From Filobasidium wieringae (taxonomy: Eukaryota > Basidiomycota > Tremellomycetes > Filobasidiales > Filobasidiaceae), in contig BCIV01000003.1 in NCBI GenBank assembly GCA_001600055.1, forward strand, positions 377,162 through 441,161: DNA of 64,000 nt, given 5' to 3'. A model generated the notes under the pieces. It was given only the letters and a program-made list of their open reading frames with translations. It was not told where the DNA came from and made no database searches. The stretch's first letter is position 1. The number at the start of each line of letters is the position of its first letter. Of this stretch, positions 49,549-61,772 are shown one piece after another. Made by a program: the position numbers and the translations under genes.

Positions 49549-50414
49549 GGCTGTGGACGGTAAGCTTGCCTGTTGCCTGTCGCCTGTCCTGTCGCTGTGA
49601 TGTGCAGCTTGTAGGTGGTAGCTGTGGTAGGTGACCTTGTACTACCAGAGCTACTAGCTACTGTGCACTGTGCACTGTGCACTGTGTATGCGCTCTTGTG
49701 CCGCTGTCTCGGCTCTGAATGACGCTCATCCCTCGCTCGCTCGCTCGACAGGATTCCGCTGCGGCACACGCCTCAATGACGTCACATCTCGCCCTCACTT
49801 GGCGCCGTACACAACGGAGGCGCCCGCGTGTTTCACCTTGCTACAACGGCTCAGTTGATAATCCCAGACCTGCTAGACCTGCCTCTAATCACGGCTGAAA
49901 AGAGACTTGGTTCACGCAGAGACGTCAGGCCTATCATCGTCCTCTCATCCGCCCGGGCACAAGCGCTTCGACCCCATCTCATCGTCCTAAACCTCAACCT
50001 CACCCATTTTCGTCGCTACGACGTGACTCCACGGGGACGAAACCGGGGATCATAAAGGAACCCTCCACCCCCCCGGGGACGTTTCAAGGACGATCAATGG
50101 ATATCACTACCGTCCCGCAGGAGTCCTCCTTACCTCCTGAACGTCTTTTCGCTCGGAATAGGGAAGAGATCAGGTATAAAAGGGGCGCGGATCAGGGCAG
50201 GTCGGATGGGTTGTGATGATCTTGATCCTCCTGGAATACAGACAATCACTCGCAGTTCTTGACGATCGCAAACAAAAACAACTCCAACCTCAACTTTAAC
50301 TTCAACCTTCAACTTCAACTTCAACTTCAACCCCTCAAAAGCTTCACAAGTGAATCCAACCTTCATTCCTCGCAAAGCCCTTCGCCCATAGCTGACCAAC
50401 TCTCACCCTGCAGA
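49549..50414. promoter_or_regulatory. Divergent spacer and promoter of the Gly/Tyr-rich gene
   Basis: About 870 bp. A clear TATA box (TATAAAAGG, about 50175-50183) lies some 230 bp upstream of the start codon. It is followed by a leader with tandem AACTTC-type hexamers at about 50296-50332. C-rich (CCCCCC) tracts lie near 50066-50076. A short GTGCACT triplication is seen near 49663-49685. Confidence 0.6.
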
Positions 50415-50730
50415 ATGTCTTCTCTCGCTTACATGTCAGCCCTCGGTGGTTACCCCGATCTCGGCTACATGGGTGGAATGGGAATGTCATCCAGTAAGTC
50501 CCTCCCCTCCCCTCCCCTCCCCGCCCCGCCACGCGGCCCCGCGTCACAGCGGGATTCGAGATCGGTCCCGAGAGCTGATCATACGGGGAACGATAGTGTA
50601 CCATCCATACTCCATGGCTCGTTATGGGTACGGAGCTTCCGCTTACGCTCGTCCTTGGCAGAGCAGCTGGTACGGTGGATATTCTCCCTACTCTGGGTAT
50701 GGCGGTTACCGCTGGCCATTGTCTTTTTGA
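50415..50730 (+). CDS. Very small Gly/Tyr/Ser-rich protein, function unknown
   Basis: A 70-residue protein from two exons, 50415-50493 and 50597-50730, with a GTAAGT donor and a TAG acceptor. It starts MSSLAYMSALGGYPDLGYMG, and 13 of its 70 residues are Tyr, with GGY, GYG and YxP spacing plus several Met, Trp and Arg. There is no signal peptide, membrane helix or Cys. The composition is that of a low-complexity, aromatic-rich protein. The strong TATA box and leader upstream suggest a highly expressed, possibly stress- or stage-regulated gene. I recognise no family. Reasons to believe it is real: clean intron, core promoter and strong compositional bias continuing across the splice junction. 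Confidence 0.65.
50494..50596 (+). other. Intron of the Gly/Tyr-rich gene
   Basis: A 103-nt GT-AG intron with a C-rich tract (CCCTCCCCTCCCC type) directly after the donor. Its boundaries are fixed by the Tyr-rich frame on both sides. Confidence 0.65.
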
Positions 50731-51021
50731 GACCAGACGGACCGGACGTCGCGTCGCGCGCGTCTGAGCCTCTTGTTGTAACTTGTAACTCGTATTTGAT
50801 ATACGCCATGTTGTTGTACATTACCATCCACCACCAATCGTTCCTCCACGTCGAAACCGCTGAACCGCAAAGCCGATGTGATGGTCGTTAATGATATGAA
50901 CATGATATCTAATTTACAACTGCTCTAGGTGACGATGCTACGAGTCACGGTGCAGTGGGAAAAGCGAAATGAAAGGAAAAAGGAAGAGGAAGGAGATGCT
51001 CTGCTAGCTAGCCCGAGGCGT

Positions 51022-51171
51022 TTACCACCTGGACCCGCCGCCACCTCCGTAACCACCTCCGCATCCTCCACCTCTGGAAGCACCCAACCTCGTTGGCGAA
51101 TCTTCGCTGATGCGTCGGTTCTTCGTTTGAAGCTGTCGTACGATTGATCGATGCGAAAAGGGTTGAACCTT
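51022..51171 (-). pseudogene. Orphan fragment matching the DBP2 C-terminal coding end
   Basis: A minus-strand open frame of 49 codons without an ATG ends GGGYGGGGGSRW-stop, the same ending as DBP2. At the DNA level 51023-51069 matches 54491-54537 at 45 of 47 positions. The rest of the frame (KNRRISEDSPTRLGAS) is not from DBP2. There is no room for a helicase upstream, because the lipoate ligase ends at 51296. It may be a truncated duplicate, or the last exon of another Gly-rich gene I cannot assemble. Confidence 0.5.
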
Positions 51172-51295
51172 TCAACCAAGAGGATACTCGTGTCAAGACA
51201 AGAACGCTTCTAGGGATACGATATGCAACAGGAACGTGACTCCGGTCCGTTCGATCGGGCGTGTATCTCTCATGGTATTATAGTGAAAGACATTG

Positions 51296-53077
51296 TCAAA
51301 CAAGTCGACCCATCTTCTCAACAACCGCGGTCACAAACCGATTTCTGGCTCCGCTCAACGATAATTTGACATCCGAATAAATCTGACCGACAAGCTCATC
51401 CTGAAGTGCGCTCGAGTGTGACGATACATCAAGGATTGACGGAGGACCGGTAGTTTCGATTGAGACATCGGTGATGACGGCGTGTTTCGATGTGATCCGT
51501 ATCATCTATAGAGCATGGAGATGTTAGCGCGTTGGTCATCTCACACTGGATGGGAGGCAAAGCAGCCTACCACTGGGCCGTCCGGAAGATTTATAGTAAA
51601 GTTGTTATGAAATTCGGGTGTCGATCCATACGTCCATTCCCAGCTCTTCAGGAAAAGAACGGCGACGGGGGTTCAGATACTCTGACAATCAGGCGAGGTG
51701 AAGAACGACGCTATTCACCTTCAATTCTTCCATTCCTTTTCTGATATATGTCGCTCGCTCGTCCTGCCCTTCCAAAACTGTCTCGTCCACAGCCCAGATA
51801 TTTGCTTCCTTGCTAGCAGCCGACATAGAAGACTTCTTGAAAATTGCCATGAACTCCGATGAGACAGCTCGGATGAAGTCCACATGAGTAGTCGATGGTT
51901 GGGCGGTTTGCAGCGTGGTGACGGGTGAGCGAACCGAGTCCACCGATTTCGTTACCAGATTGGGCTGTAATGAAGTCGAGAGAGAGACGTAATGAGCCAG
52001 TCTGGCAAGTGTCTCAGCATCACTGGGACCGGGCTACCTACAGAACGAGACCTCAAATATCTTCCCAAAGAAGAGAGATCGGATGAGATGAGCATAGTTC
52101 CGTGGTGATATGCCCGTTGAGAGACGATCTTATAGGCCGAGCCTGATATGTGATGGTCCCGTAACGCACCCGTTGAAGTTGGAAGGTAAGCTTCACGCTC
52201 TCAAAAGGGAATACAGAATACTGAGCTTCCCGAGAAAACTCATCTTTTTCCAGTTTCCGGCTGATCCCCTCTGTTCAGCTTGATCCCATAATATCAGATC
52301 CCCTCGTTCATTTACTCCAGCACGGTCGATTCCCAAACGTTCTCTAAGAGCCGATTCGATCATTCCCGATCCAAGAGTCCGAGTGAACAGGTTACGAGGG
52401 ATGAGGAGAGAGAAATTGATGTTGCCCTCATCCTATTGACGTAGAGTTCGAAGGTCAGTCAACGTGGTTGTAGCGTGAACCAAGATTCTCGACTCACATG
52501 ATAGACAGTGCCGCCGCCTGATCGCCGCCGAACGAGAGGAACATTGTCTGAAGATAGCAGATCCGGAGTTGTCTCCTTCCAGGGATTCTGGGCATGCAAT
52601 AATGTCGTTAACGGATGTGCCCGATAGCACCGTCCAGCGGAACCCCGGCATACCTGATTCTTTCCTATAATCACGCTGGGTCGATTACGATAAAAGAAGA
52701 GAATTGGGCGGGCGTTCGGGGTCTTGCGGAAAAGCCTAGACAGACAAGTCAAGTTACTCGTCGTTTGCATTCTCGTTGATAGAAGTTGCACAGATAGGCA
52801 GGGAAAGCTTACCAGTCTTCGTAAGAGAGATTGAAGTAAGGGTCAAGCGATTGAGAAGAATGAACTTCTGGCTAGCCCGGTCGTCAACGAAAATCTCCAA
52901 GGCGTTCAGGGAGAGAAGGGAATAACCCACATCGTCCAACTTCGACTTATCGATCCGTAAAGCTTTGTCGGAGAGGTATCGTCCTGACCAAGGAAGATGG
53001 GGTAGGCGGTCGAGATATAGGTTTCGGTGTTGAGCGAGGTCCAATCGGCGTCGAGTGACGGCGTTGATCAAGCTCAT
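51296..53077 (-). CDS. AIM22: Lipoate-protein ligase / lipoyltransferase (LplA/Aim22 family)
   Basis: A mitochondrial enzyme attaching lipoate to E2 and H proteins. The ATG at 53077 opens a basic targeting-type N-terminus (AVTRRRLDLAQHRNLYLDRL). Exons rejoin to give SLDPYFNLSYEDW followed by LFRKTPNARPILFFYRN, RPSVIIGKNQNPWKE, the family motif VPLVRRRSGGGTVYHDEGNI, and SGSAYKIVSQRAYHHGTMLI with the lipoate/adenylate Lys. The accessory C-terminal domain is joined as EELGMDVWIDTRIHNNF and IRITSKHAVITDVSIETTG, ending EKMGRLV-stop. At least eight exons were seen, including a donor after 52931 and an acceptor near 52873. About 450 residues. It shares a divergent promoter with the orphan gene at 53442. 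Confidence 0.92.
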
Positions 53078-53441
53078 CTAGCGAGGACTGCCCAGTCACG
53101 GGATTCTGGCGACAGCTATCCTCTTCCCCGAAAGGATATGGTGTCCAAGTAAAGAGAATTCAGGAATATGAGAGTAATCGAGTGGTGCGAGTGATACGAG
53201 AAGAATGTTGTTCTCATACAACCTTCGTTCTTCACCTAAACCGATTAATATCAACATTCGATACTAATCTCTTCGATTCAACCAACTTACAGATTCTAAC
53301 CGAATCCTTTAATTCGGTCGAATAACTTGTCCACCGCTTAGAACTAACCGAGTTACAACAACTCGGCCCTTATTCCATCATCCAGATAACCTACGAGTAG
53401 CGTTTGCTATTAGACCTGTGACAGCGAGAACCTGCCGTAAC
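53078..53441. promoter_or_regulatory. Divergent promoter between AIM22 and the orphan gene
   Basis: AT-rich spacer with an inverted AACCGAAT / ATTCGGTC pair near 53296-53325 and a further ACCGAG near 53348. These may be dyad protein-binding sites, but no factor can be named. Confidence 0.4.
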
Positions 53442-53981
53442 ATGAATATGCGAGTAGGGATTTGGATCATGAACGCGGTGGAAGGAAGTGGCATTGGAGA
53501 GGATGAGGATTTACGTCAGGACGGAAAGCCGACTTGTAGGGAGAACGTTGAGGTCTTTCTCGGTCACGTCCGTCATATGTTCTCTCACAGACCGCCGCCG
53601 GAGAGTCCGGAGCTTGCTCAGAACAAGAAGGACTTGCGTGCGTTGCTTGTCAAGGCGCCGACACTTCACGACGTGAATACTGCTCAGTTCCCAGGGTGGT
53701 GGTCGACCCCGCAGTACAAAAGGCAAAGAAACATCGAGAAGAAACGCCTTGCAAAGGACAATGATTACGAGGAGGAAGAGAACGAGACGGATGACGATGA
53801 CTTGAAGGAGAAGAGGAAGAGACCTCGTCTGGCCAGAAAAGCCAAGGATAGCGGGAGAGGGAGCGACATGGAACGACTCGGAGAGATCCTGTTGGATCTG
53901 GTCGCAAGTCCTGACGATGAGGACCTGGCTGAACGGCACAAGCAAGCATTGATGCTGTTCAACAAGGTGTCCAGTTTGTGA
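53442..53981 (+). CDS. Unrecognised charged protein, single exon
   Basis: An unspliced 179-codon frame from the first ATG (NMNMRVGIWIMNAVEGSGIG) to TGA. The middle has the block NVEVFLGHVRHMFSHRPPPE and a PGWWSTPQYKRQRNIEKKRL stretch. Then come an acidic run (EEEENETDDDDLKEK) and a basic cluster (RKRPRLARKAK) that looks like a nuclear signal. The C-terminus MERLGEILLDLVASPDDEDL is probably helical. There is no domain I recognise. The minus strand is also open here, but its composition looks like a shadow. A nuclear role is a guess from charge pattern only. Confidence 0.5.
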   Translation: MNMRVGIWIMNAVEGSGIGEDEDLRQDGKPTCRENVEVFLGHVRHMFSHRPPPESPELAQNKKDLRALLVKAPTLHDVNTAQFPGWWSTPQYKRQRNIEKKRLAKDNDYEEEENETDDDDLKEKRKRPRLARKAKDSGRGSDMERLGEILLDLVASPDDEDLAERHKQALMLFNKVSSL

Positions 53982-54489
53982 GGTGGTGATGCGTACGATA
54001 CACCAAGCACTGTCACGTTCAAATGACATGTTGCGACTTCGCCACATTTAAGACAATTCGCACACGACTTGTATGCTGCCCGGCCATGCCACATGGCGCC
54101 TTACGGCCTTGACTTTGCTTTTCTTTTCTCCTACCTACAATCCAGCTCGTCTGCGACGTCTTCTTCCACCGAACTCGGATCGACGTGGACGGCTTTTACT
54201 ATACCTTGTATCTCTTGCGTAGTCCTCTTGATGTAAATTTCCAGCAATACGATAATTCGCAGTCAATGCGCACTTGCCATAGCTATGCATGATGCAACCC
54301 CAAGGAACTCCCGGCTTCTTGCAACATGTCATGATGATACAACTACTCTATGAAAGTGGCGACATGATGATCGACTTGGTAGTGGAAGAGACAGCAGACG
54401 ACCGGAAAGAAATGAAACAGGACGAGACCAATGGAAGAGAGTACTGACCGGGGAGATTACAGAAGTCCGTCGCATGGTGACATGATTGC
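53982..54489. other. Convergent spacer between the orphan gene and DBP2
   Basis: 3' flanks only; nothing else supported. Confidence 0.4.
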
Positions 54490-57397
<2,908 letters not shown>

Positions 57398-57830
57398 TTT
57401 AACGATTGAAGTGTTTTGTTTTGAAGAGATGTAAGGAATGTATAGATGAAGAGCTGAATATATCTAGCTCGACGTGGTTGAAATGAACCTTTTGATTTGT
57501 TTTTTAAAGATGTGTTGGCCTAGAAAGGTGAAGAGAGAGAAATCTAAAGGGCGGAGGCGATAACACAGAGAATCACGTTTTGAGCGAGTTCATCTAAGTA
57601 GTAAACCGTGGAGCGCGTGAACGCTCAAAAATCTGAAAGCGAATCTTTTCCACAAACTCGTGGGAAAGCGCGGCCAACGTGCCGAGGTCATTATGATATT
57701 GTAGTTACAAGCATACGATAAGATAACAGCACAAGAGCGGCACACCAAAGCGGAACAAGTAGATCGAAACATCTTATGGGTTGTATATATTCTAGGCAGC
57801 TTTGCCTGCATTCAAATCCTAGAAACAGTA
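57398..57830. promoter_or_regulatory. DBP2 promoter and BRN1 3' flank
   Basis: About 430 bp. A T-rich stretch (TTTGTTTTTTAAAG, near 57496-57510) lies roughly 100 bp upstream of the DBP2 start. No gene seen. Confidence 0.4.
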
Positions 57831-60800
57831 TCAAGGCATCAACACCTCGCCGATCGACTCGCTAACCGTAACAGGGCTCACCTTCCAAACCTTCAGAGCT
57901 TCCAAGTTACCAACTTTCTCCGCTCTTGCCCCCTCTGCGATCTCTTCCACCTTTGTCTCGACATCCCCGACTTCGATCGCCAACCCCTGCTCGTTGGCAA
58001 GGTGTAACAGACAGATGAAACAGAATGATGTGGAAATCTCCGACATCTTATCGTTTGTATAATTCGTCCGCAGGTCTTGAATGACACTAGAGAATTCGCG
58101 TTCTTGCGTCAGAGCATCAGACTTCGTGAGCTCTTCCTCCGTCTATAGAAAACCGAATCAACTCAGCCCGAACATCAAAACGACCTCCTCTATTGCTTAC
58201 CTCCATCTCATCCGTCCCAGAAATCTTTTCCTGTATCCTCAACCCTTTCCAAATGTTGTCCTTCAACCGTTTCACGTCCACCTTCTTCGCCCTCTTCGCG
58301 TAATGCACACTTTCAGGTCGAGCCATCTTCAACTTCCCCTGCGTTCCTGCCCAAAGATCTGCTTCTTCCTCCGGGTTCCCGTTCGCTGAAGGTTCGTCCC
58401 CAAGGATACCGTCGTCAACGAGAGCGAAATCAGCCGCGTCTGGATCGTCGTGGAAGAATTGAGTGTCGAATCCTGCCATCGGAGCTGAATCGTCTATATA
58501 CCGCAACAAGTGAGAGGTCAAATATGGATCTCCGACACATCGATACGAGACATACCGTCGTCGTCATCGTTACCACCTGCAGCTTCCACTTCAGCCTTTT
58601 CAGCAGCCGCTTGCGCCCAGAACTTTTCATCTAGGTCCGCATGATGTCCTGAACGAAGATGGGAATTAGACTTTCTTCATCGTTGTGACTTATACGAGCG
58701 AGAAACAAACCTTCTTCCATTTGTTTGGCAACTGCACCTTGTCGCCTCATCTTGAGCTGATTGAACCGAAGATCAGCCTTGCATTCAGCTTCATTCAAAT
58801 AAATCCAATCGCTCACTGTGAACTTCGGTTTTAGGAACAACCGCAGCAATTGCCGGCTACTGAAATGCATATCATCCGGTAAGAGATGTTCATCCCGCTC
58901 TTCCTCTTCCTCCTCTTCCTTCGCCTTCTTGCCTTTCTTGCCGCTAGTACCGATTTTCCTCTTCTTGGTCTTGACAGCGGGCAGAGAGATGGCAGTCTTC
59001 GCACCCGGCTCGAACAGTTTCTTCGAGGAAACAGTAGAGGGAGCTTCGAAGTCGATGACAAAGGGGAGTTTCTCCTTTCTTTGTCTAGCGGCCGTGGCTC
59101 CGGTAGCAGTCAAAGAGTTGTTTACATCTAGAAAAGCGAACGTCGTCAGCACGTCAGGCTAGAGCGAAAACCCATCTACCAAGTCTCACCTCTTCGAACC
59201 CTCCTGAGTTTCCAATGCTCGGGTCCAGCCCAATTCTTCAGATATCCTTGATCAAAGTAATCCAACATGAGACCTTCGCCGTCATCCATGGACATGACGA
59301 GTCCCGACCCATTGTTCTGTCTTCTTGGATCGAAAGGCTCTACGGGCCCTAAAGGTCCAGGACCCATTCCCATTCCCATTTCGAGATCCCCATCGCCCAT
59401 ATCTCCAGCATCGTTATCGTCATCCCCTCCATGATAGAAGTCTCCAGAGGCAGGGAAATCATTGTCCATCCCTGCATCATCTCCTCCGAAAAAGTCTTGA
59501 CCCGCTTCCCCTGCAGGCGCCCCATCTTCCGCGTTCCCGTTGACGTGCTCATCATCTTCATCGTCCCGCGATTGCATGAGGAGAGAAATGTCAAAGGCGG
59601 ATTTGGCGTCTGACGAAAACTTGAAATCTGCCAATGTTACCGAGATGTTTCTCGAGAGCACATTTTCCACGGGAGGTACGAATTCTAATTCAGAGATAAA
59701 GGTAAGCTCGGCGTGTCACGCTCATTCGTGTCCGACCCACCTCTCAATCGATCCAGGTCGATCGCTGCATCTTCTTCCTCCTCCTCATCGCCCTCTTCTT
59801 CGAATCCGACATCACCCGCATCAAAGACGACTCTTCCTCTCCCATCCACCCCTAGATGGTTCATCAACAACCCCATCGCTCCTCCCTCGTCGAAATCGGC
59901 AGAAGTCTTCTTGAACAACGGATCTACCGTGAATTCCAAATCCAGTTTCTTGACCTTCAGGACATCGAACGATTTGGCTAGAGTCGATTCGCCTGACGAT
60001 CTCGTCTTCTTTGTTTTACGTTTGTTCTCTTCCGCAGTCGGATCGTTCGGGTCTAGATCGTCTTCATCTTCCCCGTTATCATCGTTCTGCCTTCCAGTCG
60101 AAAGACCTGATAGTAGTTTCCCAGTCTCGGTTGCTACACTGTCCACTCGAGATGTCCAGACTTTGACACATCCGTCCAAAGTGCACGAAGCTTTCTGAAA
60201 GTTGATACCTAACGAGTGCAGCGTGGCTATCTGTAAGAACGAGTTGCTTTGAGGGACCAAGAGAGGACTCACTTTGATCGTCATCGGTATTCCTCAAGAA
60301 GGTGATATCAGCAAAATAATCGATCAAGGCAAATCCCCAAGTGTTGTTTGCCGTGATTTTCTATCACACCGGTTCAGCCGTCAGTCATGAGCCCTCGAGT
60401 ATCCTTCAATGGTCAAAGCGAAAGTAAATACTCACGTTGTCCGTAGCCAACTTCATCCACTCTTCGAAATTATTGTCCATGACCTGCCTCGGTACCTGAA
60501 CCTGTACATTCTGTCCATCCAATGCGTTCAAGCTCGTCCTAGCTTGACCATTAGGGATCTTAGTCCCTTGTACTACTGTAGCGGAAGTAGAAGTAATAGG
60601 TACTCCTAATCCTTGAGGCCTGGTGACTACCGAAAGACGTGATTTCGGTTTCCCCGCATTCGAAGTTCTGGACGGTTTGGTAGCTTTCTTCATCCCCTTT
60701 CCTGGGGACCCGTCCTCGTACGCCTCATCCTCGCTATCCTTATCTTTGGATGAGACGTTCCTCATTCCTGAAGCTCTCCTCCTTGCGCTTTTCTCTGCCT

Positions 60801-60909
60801 GGTCGTCATTGGTATCTAGGTTGACCTTTGCCGATGCTCGTCGATTAGGACGGATGGGAATCCTTCGGGACTGCCTGGGTGTTGATAGCGAGCCTTCCGA
60901 GTCAGACAT
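57831..60909 (-). CDS. BRN1: Condensin kleisin subunit Brn1 (CAP-H, Barren)
   Basis: Bridges the Smc2-Smc4 heads in condensin during chromosome compaction. The ATG at 60909 gives MSDSEGSLSTPRQSRRIPIR. The Barren N-terminal block (NFEEWMKLATDNKITANNTW, then LIDYFADITFLR and NFQKASCTLDGCVKVWTSRV) lies at 60470-60110 and is joined across introns. Long acidic regions (EEEGDEEEEEDAAIDL, GDFYHGGDDDNDAG) are usual for this protein. The Smc4-binding C-terminal domain begins near PKFTVSDWIYLNEAECKAD. The last exons carry STSFCFICLLHLANEQGLAI (winged helix) and end SIGEVLMP-stop. About 830 residues over at least eight exons, a standard length. Confidence 0.94.
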
Positions 60910-61772
60910 TATGGTTCGTGTGGGTTTCTATGTACGATACTCTCAGCCTGTTATAGGCCGTGCACGTTTATGATTCTACCGATCAGATAACCAGGCTCAT
61001 TGAGGTTCAGGAAGTGAGGAGATCTGGGATTTGTTGTTTGTTTGTTTACTTTCTCGTTCTCGCGTATGCGATTTCGGCGATGAGAGGCCTGAGAGGCCAA
61101 GCTGAGCAAGGTAGATACTGTTGACTAGCGGCTGCAGGGACTGGCTGAGGTTCACATCAGGTAACTCAAGTAATGTATGCAAGAGAAAGATAGAACGATC
61201 ATGTAATTCCGAAACTCCGAAATTGGAGAGCAAATGCGAGCGGCAAACCGCGATTGCCGATCATTGTATGTATGATCGCACAGTCGGATTACAACGATAA
61301 GCCCTGTCCCGATCGCATTTCTTCACAAGCATAGCGCTATGAACCTACGAACCGAGCAGGTAAGCGTATGAGCTATACGGCTGAGCCGAGGCCAGGCCGT
61401 TGCCGATCAAAGGTCAACCCGGGAGACCAAATATTCGCCTGCGAATATGCGCGCGGAAGCAGATTCAGGATGGCTAGGCAGTCAGGTTTAGGTAGCTGAG
61501 AGCGGGGGATATGTCCTATCTTAGTGGAATTACTGGTCACTGGACCTCATTCAATCATTCTGCACCATCCTCTAGTCATAAATCCTAGATCTTCCTGACT
61601 TCACATCACGAAACGTTCCATCTCATCACCTGCAACATCTGTTACATCCATTCCCCCCTGATTGATTGATCGGTCTACGCGGTCGGATCCGGGTCGTCTA
61701 GGCCTGCCTCCTCTTTCTCTTTCTTTCCCCCGCAACCCGCAAACGTCTCGTTCGATAGAACCATCATCAGCC
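60910..61772. promoter_or_regulatory. Divergent promoter of BRN1 and the RGD1-like gene
   Basis: About 860 bp. A TTTG run (TTTGTTGTTTGTTTGTTTAC) is near 61030-61050. The final 150 bp before 61773 are pyrimidine-rich (CTTTCTCTTTCTTTCCCCC), like a 5' leader. No gene or motif can be named. Confidence 0.4.
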
